DNA of 64,000 nucleotides, taken from contig CM051455.1 of NCBI GenBank assembly GCA_028274465.1, forward strand, positions 116,721,547 through 116,785,546. Reading direction: 5' to 3'. The notes below the pieces were generated by a model. The model was not told the DNA's origin. It did no database searches and was given only the letters and a program-made list of their open reading frames with translations. This DNA is from Plantago ovata (Eukaryota; Streptophyta; Magnoliopsida; Lamiales; Plantaginaceae). The position numbers and the translations under genes were made by a program. Below are positions 57,608 to 64,000 of this stretch, piece after piece; the stretch's first letter is position 1; each line of letters starts with the position of its first letter.

Positions 57608-58790
57608 TTAAAACTTCGAAATCAAATCAACCAGATATTGAGCCTCTTGTGCATAATTCACCATCTCTGCGTGGACAACTGTAATCGCCAGTTTCTTTTC
57701 ATCGTAATAATTGGTCTCCATTATTTTAAGCTTGAGATTGTACTGCTTAAACATGCAATCATGCAATATGTCATGAATAATTTCAGGTCCAGCAGCATCT
57801 TGTAAAAAATGAATTGCTTTGGCAGAATGACCAACAATTTTTTCAGCTACTTCCTGGAATGCTGTGACATTAGCTGCACCGGTATGATCTTGGAATTGAG
57901 CTTGAAGCAGATATCGATAATCACAATCTTTAAATTCCTTCTTACAGGTATCGCACCACCATTTTGAGTCCACAGTTTGTGTGACTTTCTTGCTGCATAT
58001 TCTATCACCTACTTTGAGAGGGCATGTTGTGTAGTACAAACTATCATTGTGAATGAACATTAAGGTAGCCTTGCAAGAAATCCAGTCTGGTGATTTTGAC
58101 ATTACAAGTCGCTCATCTGTTATTTGTGACAATGTTTTGGGAATAAAGTTTTTGAGGCCTGCAGTGAGAGTTGGCCTAGAAATAGATTCAAATAATATTT
58201 CTTTTCCACCATTATCAAACCATTTTCTTAAGGCAGAAGCCTCTATAGAAACAGGATTGATGAACAGTCGAGTAGAAGATATCGTGCAGATTGATTTCAC
58301 ACTAAAATTGCTCACTTTAGCAAATTTCACAGCCAAAATAGGAGATCTCCCAGTTTGTACCATTTCATAAAGTTGTTCACCTTCTTTACTGCTGAAACCT
58401 CCCCACAAGGTAAACTCTATACTTCATCCTGATTGATCCTTCAAGTTCAGAAATCTTCTTTGAGTTTGCATTCCATCTTTTCTCATAAAAGGAACAGAAG
58501 CATCAACAGTTGATACCACAGCTATCAAATCAACTACAACATCACTTTCTGTATTTGCAATTTCTTCAATGGATTTGAAACAAAACATCTGCTTTGGTAT
58601 AGAATCATCTTCATTAGAGCACAACTTAACCAATGATGATGCCTCCAAATAAATTTCCCATCGACTATTAAGACAGTTGAACATCTTCTGGGTAGCTTTC
58701 AAGTTACCTTTTGATATTTCATAAATTTTACCAACTTCAATAGATGCATGAATTTTGTCAACAACAGCTGTTGGTGGGTAATTCGTGTTT
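57608..58790 (-). pseudogene. RPA1 (RPA70)-like single-strand DNA-binding protein, one nonsense stop
   Basis: One frame from about 58790 to the stop at 57608, with a TGA at 58424-58426 where the family has Arg. Upstream of it are the end of one OB fold and DBD-B (EVGKIYEISKGNLKATQKMF, NSRWEIYLEASSLV, DDSIPKQMFCF, RRFLNLKDQSG). Downstream is DBD-C with its Cys4 zinc ribbon (YTTCPLKVGDRICSKK, SKWWCDTCKKEF) and LLQAQFQDHTGAANVTAFQE. It binds single-stranded DNA as part of replication protein A. RPA1-like genes are common cargo of plant Helitrons, and a Helitron Rep fragment lies on the same strand 4.2 kb away. The N-terminal domains are missing at the junction near 58.79 kb. Confidence 0.87.
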
Positions 58791-58799
58791 CTTTCTAAG

Positions 58800-59522
58800 T
58801 TCGCAATGAGTCGCTAGTCTAAGTCATTCTAGTTCTTCTTCTTGTAGTATCACTCTGAGATGGGAAATGAGCCTTCTTGTGGCTTCCTCGTACCTGAAAT
58901 AGACTAGAGGGGGGGGGGTTAGTGACTCTTGCCCGGTCTGTAAGGTATCAGACCGGAGAGGCGACTTTACGAGTAGGGAGTTGTGAGGCTTCCCTAGTAT
59001 GAGTAGTAAATGTGGTGCTCGAGTGGTGCTATTAATACTTACTGTTGAGGAGTAAATGAGGCCTTTATATACTTGTGGCCCTTCAACTTCCAGTCGCGTA
59101 GGATCACGCCACGTGTACGGCTAGGATTGAGGCCTTCCTCGGCCCAGGCCCATTAAGGAGGTCCGTGGGCCTTGGCCCAAGGGAGCAACCATGGCTGGTC
59201 GCTCGGGGTCCTCGTGCCTTCCTTGTGCGTGGATGATGCGAGTAGTGTCCTGCTCAGTTTCTGTCAAGGAGCGTTACCTTGACGTAAGGTCTCCTCGAGC
59301 CCGAGAGATGCTCCTCGAGCTCACTGGCAGCTTTGTCCTTGTGAGGAGCTTATTTTGAGGGTTGTCCTCCCAGTGATGGTCGAACCTTGTGTTGGTCGAT
59401 CCACACCTTAGTGACATACTTGGGTGTGGTCGTGCCCTTTGAGGGACGGCCTATGATGCTTTGTCACGCTCTTAGACCGCTCCAGTTCGTACATGCGGAC
59501 TGGACATATTTCAACACTAACA
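58800..59522 (-). repeat. Gypsy-type LTR (about 0.72 kb), minus orientation
   Basis: The minus strand starts TGTTAGTGTTGAAATATG at 59522. A TATA box (TATATAAAG) is at 59063-59071, and a G run lies at about 58906-58916 near the 3' end. The left end is not fixed exactly. The primer site and partner LTR would be beyond the window. I read it as the 3' LTR of an element that extends to the right. Confidence 0.6.
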
Positions 59523-59538
59523 TATGTCCCCCTAGTTT
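59523..59538 (-). promoter_or_regulatory. Polypurine tract of the minus-strand gypsy element
   Basis: The minus strand reads AAACTAGGGGGACATA directly before the LTR start TGTTAGTG. Confidence 0.75.
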
Positions 59539-59771
59539 CCAAGTATCTTTGTAGAAGATAGTTGAGGAACTATGTTGAAGTAGAGGTCGAGCAGAGCCTC
59601 GACTAGTAGTAGGCGAAAAAAGATTTCCGTATTCGCACCTTGGTATCTTTCCCTCCTCCTATCTCTCCCTCCCCCCCCTTTTTATAGGGTGCGAGCAGAC
59701 GTTGCTCGGACCGTATGAAAAAGAGGTATTTTTGCTGGGAAAAGATCGGATCCGGGTAAGTATTCCTTGGT

Positions 59772-60050
59772 GGAATGGAATGACTTCCTGCCGCTTTTTC
59801 TTTGCAAAGAATCTCGCGGAGAGATACTTGTGTAAAAGGAATGGAATGATTTCCTGCCGCTTTTTATTTGCAAAGTATCTCGCGGCGAGATACTTGTGTA
59901 AAAGGAATGGAATGATTTCCTGCCGCTTTTTATTTGCAAAGTATCTCGCGGAGAGATACTTGTGTAAAAGGAATGGAATGACTTCCTGCCGCTTTTTCTT
60001 TGCAAAGTATCTCGCGGAGAGATACTTGTGTAAAAGGAATCTCGAGGAGA
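59772..60050. repeat. Four tandem 66-bp repeats, each with a hairpin
   Basis: Units start at 59772, 59838, 59904 and 59970, with a partial fifth at 60036. Each contains AGTATCTC-GCGGA-GAGATACT, an 8-bp stem with a 5-base loop (imperfect in the first unit), and CTTCCTGCCGCTTTTT. The array ends about 350 bp upstream of the plus-strand TATA box. Because 66 is a multiple of three, frames stay open on both strands. Confidence 0.93.
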
Positions 60051-60384
60051 GTATCTTCATGAGCAGCTCCTCGATCCACTAAGACGTGTCCGTCGTTTTT
60101 TCGCTTTTCTAACATTTTTCTCAATGTTGTCTCGAGGAGGACAGATCATGGTCGTCGATCTGTCTCTGTGTGTCTCGAGTAGGGTGGTGCTCGCGCTGCG
60201 AATTGACTGCTGTGGTTAGGTAATTCGCTCTGACCTTGGGAACTGTGCCCGCTCCAGAGCGGGAGCGTGGAGGGCATAACTGGTAATTCGCCAGGCGGCC
60301 GTGATCTGGACCGTTGATCTTGGGTACGTGGTCGGTCCGGATGGCGCGAGGGCATGCGTCGTTTCGTATCCCCGAGATACCCTT

Positions 60385-60392
60385 CTATAAAT
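60385..60392 (+). promoter_or_regulatory. TATA box of the plus-strand accessory gene
   Basis: CTTCTATAAATAGGTCAAC, followed about 30 bp later by CACACTTTGCGCAATCC, the probable transcription start zone. A 5'UTR exon runs to 60605 and is spliced (AACAA|GTAAGT) to 61257 (ACCTTTAG|GATG). Confidence 0.75.
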
Positions 60393-60605
60393 AGGTCAAC
60401 ACTCGGTCATTCCACACTTTGCGCAATCCGAATATTCAGAGCTAAAAAGAGAGAGCGAGGAGAACTTTAGTGATCGACGAGTGTGAGTGATCGAGCTAAG
60501 TGACGCGCGAGGAGATTTTTCGGTGTGCAGAACCCGATTTTCAGGCGAGTTTCCGACGTTTCCGGCCTTCTTTCCGGTTTCAAACCTTCATCCACGTAAC
60601 AACAA

Positions 60606-61256
60606 GTAAGTTTTCTTCACTCCCATTGCGGTTACTTGCTTTAATCTTCTCCATTTGCTTAAATTTTCCTGCTTTTTCGCTTTTCGGCTTTGCCCTTTGC
60701 ATCTCGGTTTTTTCTTTTTTGATTTCGCCTTCCCGGAATGTTGTTATCTGAATAATCACCGGTGGATGACGGCCTAAGAATGGCCTTGGACTTAATAAAC
60801 AGTAAACGGACCTGTAACCGGACTTTAACGGATCGAATTGAACCGATTTGAGTTGCATGGCCGTAGAAGTAGTTCCCCCTTGTGTTTCTATTACTTTGCT
60901 GTAAACCCCCTTGTCGCCTCCTCCTTAGAATAAGACCGTAACTGTAACTGTAGGATTCCTCTGTTTCCTCGAGCGGTTGGTCGCTCGGTTGCTCTTCGAT
61001 TTTTATATACGCATGCTCGCTTTTTTACTTGCTTTATATGCATGTGGATATGCTGCTCGCTTTTTCACTTATGCTTTGAGCGGTTGGTCGCTCCTTGTAT
61101 GCCTGCTCGCTCTGCGTATGTTTTACTTGTAGAGTAACTTCTTTTCCTTTTCGCTTGAGATTTTTCTCCGTTCGGGAGGTCGAACGTAATGAATATACCT
61201 AAACGGACCTCTCGGACTATCACAACCCATCCTAACTTCTTTTTGCCCACCTTTAG
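60606..61256 (+). other. 5'UTR intron of the accessory gene (651 bp)
   Basis: Donor GTAAGTTTTC, acceptor TTTGCCCACCTTTAG, ending one base before the ATG at 61258. It is T-rich, with repeated GCTCGCTTTTT(T/A)C and GAGCGGTTGGTCGCTC words. Confidence 0.7.
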
Positions 61257-61257
61257 G

Positions 61258-64000
61258 ATGTCCGAGAGGAGCGACGACAGTCAGAACCTATCGGCCGCTG
61301 GAGAGTATGGGAGCGACCATACTACGTCTCCTGATACGTCAGACGTATCGGCGACGTTTCTTGATGATACCATAGATGAGGCTGTCGAGGAGCCGCAAGT
61401 TGAACTTGGTGGCGGAGAGGAGGCACCCGCGGGTGAAAAAGGTGGCGAAGCTAATGCCGAGGAGGAAGATGAAGATACAGAGAGCGAGGAAGATCTGTAT
61501 CAATTGGTGAGTCGTAAGAGGCGCCGTACCGAGGATGATGATTTCATCGACGATCGGACGGAGGCGGAGGGTGGTCCTTCCAACCCTGGGGTGTCCGCGG
61601 AGTTGATTACTCGCACTGCCCAAGTCCATGGGCGTAACTATGGGGCAGTTAACGTGGTCCCTCCTGCCGACATCAGGATCGAGGAGATGGATGACACGGA
61701 GAGGCCGGAGTTAGCCTTGGCCCTTTACGAGGAGGGTGAACATTCGACCCAGCGCGGGAAGGCCCCAATTCCCGTTCAGATCATCGATAGCGATGAGACG
61801 GAAGATGAGAGTGAGGAGGATGACGAAGCTACCTCTCCTCGGACTAGTCCCCCTTCGAAGAGGGTTAGATTTCCTCCACAAACTACTAGGAGGGCTGTGA
61901 TTACCGACGAGGAGGAGGATGAAGTTCCTTTGACGATCGGAGACACCAACAGGAGTGAAGCTGGTCCGAGCACTAGATCTCCTTCCTTCTCGGAGGGGCA
62001 AAGGCGTGCTATTAGAGATGCGAAGAGGTTCGCACGCGAGGAGGAGACTAGCTACCATTCTATCGATCCGACCACGATAGATTTACTTTTCCGAGTGGGA
62101 CCCGAGCAGCCAATCCGCTCGAGGACCAGGAGGGTGAGATGCGCCGTGCTCAGATGGCCGCTGACAAGAAAAAAGCGGAGAAGAGAGCGAGCAAGCGTTC
62201 TCGCGCCGGTAAGTCCAAGAAGGCGAAGGTTGTCAAGGAACCAGAGCCTAAAACCACCAAGGCAGCCGAGAAGAAATTTACGAAGAGTGCCCGCACGGTT
62301 GACCTCCCCGATCCTCAGGGCGAGAAGAAAGAGGATGGCATAATCCCGACCACCTCTTCTACTGTCAAAGTCGAGGAGGTTCCCACACTTAGGTGGAAGT
62401 ATTCTCTCCCTGAGAATAAGTTTGACATCCTCGTGCCCAAGGAGGATCAAACTTTTTACAACGCTCCCCCTGGGTACATGGCAGTTCATTGCCTAAGCTT
62501 GGATCGAGGATGGATACTTCCATTCTGTGATGCTTTCCGCGACATCTTCAACACGTTGGGGATCGCTCCTTGGCAGCTGGTGCCAAGTGCCTTTGGAACC
62601 CTGGTATGCTTTGGAGTCTTTTGCATGAAGAAGGGGATCGAGCTGAATTTCCATAACTTCAACCAGTTGTTCCGAGTCTCGATGAGCTCCGGGAACAAGT
62701 ACTTCTATTATTTCAACGCTCGGCCAGGGTTAGGCTTCATCATGGACGCTCCCAGCTCTTCGGGCTACAAATGGTTTCATAGGTACTTCTACATCAGGAA
62801 GAGGAGGATGCCTAACATGACCGAGGAGGAGCTGGAGTGGGGAGTACCCAAACTCATGTTTCGGGGAAAGATAGCGGACAAGCATCCGTTGCCCGAGGAG
62901 TCCGATCCGTGGGTCGTGGAGCTCGAGGAGCAAAATCGGGGACCTCATCCCGAGAAGTACTTCTACTGGGGGATGGTCCTCCAGCCACTTCCGTTTTTGG
63001 CGGGCCTTTCACCCTATGCTTACACAGGGTATATCGGGAACCGATATACTAAAAAAGTCCTCTTCGGTAATAAGTCTTCGCATTTTTTCTTCGCTTTGCA
63101 CTTGTATTTTTTCTTTGCTTGCTTTGTTTGTTTGTGATATGTCCTCGCTTGCTTACTTTCCTCGTCGATTCTTATTGCTCCTCGATCGTACTGACTTGTG
63201 TTTATTCTCTTGCAGCTTATTGGTTCCAGTGGATCATGTCGAAGACTTTGGCCGCAAAGGAGGAACAGAGGAGGAAGCAGAGGTTGGCCAACAAACAAAC
63301 GAAGATCCTCGGTTCTTTGAACTTGACCCCTCCTCGAAATGCCGCGCATCATCGTGATGCTTTAGTGCAGGAGGGGCTCGACACCAGAGAGAACCCTGTG
63401 GAGGCCATCAAGAGGGCCGAGGAAGAGGCTGCTGCGAAGAGGGCCAAGGAGGCTAAGGAGGCCGAGGAGGAGGCCCTAAATACCATTGAGGCGGAGAAGA
63501 GGCCTGAGAGGCCAGCGGCGAAGAAGGGAGCGAGGAAGCTCACCCTTGGGGGAAACAATGAACCTGCCCGGAAAAAGGGTAAGGTGGCCGCTTCTGGCGA
63601 CGAAGTGAAGCGGCTCATCCAAATGAGCGACCTTGATAGGGCACATGAGCTGAGCATGTGCTCGCTCCAGGTATTTTTCTCCCTTTCTTTCGTTGTAAAA
63701 TCTCTTAAGTGTAAATTTTATTCTCCTCACTACTGTGACTTCTTTTTGCAGCTCGAGAACTTGAAGGAGGCCTATGGCCAAGTTGCTGCTGATCGGGCCG
63801 ATATAGGGGTCGTGATCGAGGACCTCGAGAAGAAGCTTGCTGCTTCAGAATCGAAAGCAAAGGTCTCGGAGGCTGAGGCCGGGCGGCTGAAAATAAAGGT
63901 GGACGAGCTCGAGAAGGAGCTGTTCCGGGAGAGGTCGAGGAGCAAGCGCTTCAAGGGTGCCTACGCTACTTTATCCATTTGCATGGAGAAGTTCAATGCA
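61258..64000 (+). pseudogene. Antisense accessory gene of a Tat-type retrotransposon: putative gypsy-type transposon domain plus coiled coil (incomplete at window end)
   Basis: Exons: 61258-63066, 63216-63670 and 63752 to beyond 64000, GT-AG introns. The first 280 residues are very acidic (EEEDEDTESEEDLYQL) with a basic RKRRR patch. Near 62.1 kb one base is lost or gained, and the frame 62139 onward continues (ADKKKAEKRASKRSRAGKSK). It then enters a domain with GYMAVHCLSLDRGWILPFCD, LGIAPWQLVPSAFGTLVCF and SSSGYKWFHRYFYIRKRRM, typical of the 'putative gypsy type transposon' family (PF04195). Exons 2-3 are Glu/Lys/Ala-rich coiled coil. It runs opposite to the adjacent LTR and polypurine tract and has its own TATA box. 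That matches the antisense ORFs described between pol and the 3' LTR in some Tat-lineage elements. Its function is unknown. Confidence 0.75.

Noticed and set aside
57608-58790. Calling the RPA1-like gene the cell's own RPA1
   Set aside because: It lacks the N-terminal domains, carries a stop, has no introns in the part seen, and lies between transposon parts. A Helitron cargo origin fits better.
59772-60050. CRISPR-like appearance of regular repeats
   Set aside because: The units are contiguous without unique spacers, and the DNA is a plant nuclear genome.
59659-60082. Repeat-protein-like frames (SFHSFYTSISPRD and similar) on both strands
   Set aside because: They are produced by the 66-bp repeat, whose length is a multiple of three. 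No start or splice context is present.

Overview
The window is nuclear DNA of a flowering plant, most likely a eudicot. Short GT-AG introns, Ty1/copia and Ty3/gypsy retrotransposons, Stowaway-like MITEs, a CACTA element, Helitron pieces and a FAR1/MULE gene all point that way. I cannot name the species. Only one ordinary host gene is visible: a trehalose-6-phosphate phosphatase on the minus strand at 2.46-4.93 kb. Its eight coding exons join in one frame to 336 codons. The rest is intergenic DNA and nested mobile elements.

Layout. 1-1.9 kb: decayed retroelement-like DNA and an inverted repeat. 1.9-2.2 kb: a minisatellite just downstream of the phosphatase gene. 5-16.7 kb: AT-rich intergenic DNA with a 200-bp solo LTR, a Stowaway-like MITE, several degenerate tandem repeats, and a promoter-like module present three times in tandem and once inverted elsewhere. 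One of those copies carries a 57-bp-arm inverted duplication. 16.7-33.3 kb: a Sirevirus-like Ty1/copia element on the minus strand with gag, protease, integrase, RT/RNase H and a very long extra 3' ORF that has its own TATA box and three micro-introns. That ORF is split by a 2.09-kb solo LTR with a 5-bp target duplication. 33.3-34.3 kb: a fragment of another copia gag and leader. 34.3-46.9 kb: a second solo LTR of the same ~2-kb family, itself split by a complete Ty3/gypsy chromovirus (Tekay/Del type, 10.8 kb, both LTRs, TSD TATTC).

46.9-49.7 kb: unrecognised non-coding DNA. 49.7-51.1 kb: one end of a CACTA element with transposase exons, ending at a 100-N gap (51118-51217). 51.2-51.5 kb: a second, opposite-strand fragment of the Sirevirus family. 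51.5-52.9 kb: LTR/leader-like DNA rich in AAGCG palindromes. 52.9-58.8 kb: a cluster of a Helitron Rep/helicase N-terminus (minus), a nearly intact five-exon FAR1-related/MULE transposase gene (plus) and an RPA1-like gene (minus). The introns of the FAR1 gene and the 3' flank of the RPA gene share one repeated TTTGAGTTTTAT-type motif. 58.8-64 kb: a minus-strand gypsy LTR with polypurine tract, followed by a plus-strand gene with its own TATA box, 66-bp upstream repeats, a 5'UTR intron and a 'putative gypsy type transposon' domain plus coiled coil. This arrangement fits the antisense accessory ORFs of Tat-lineage retrotransposons.

Insertion order can be read from the nesting: the solo LTRs came after the Sirevirus-family ORF they interrupt, and the chromovirus came after solo LTR B. 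Most element genes carry one to several stops or frameshifts but remain clearly readable, so the insertions are fairly young.
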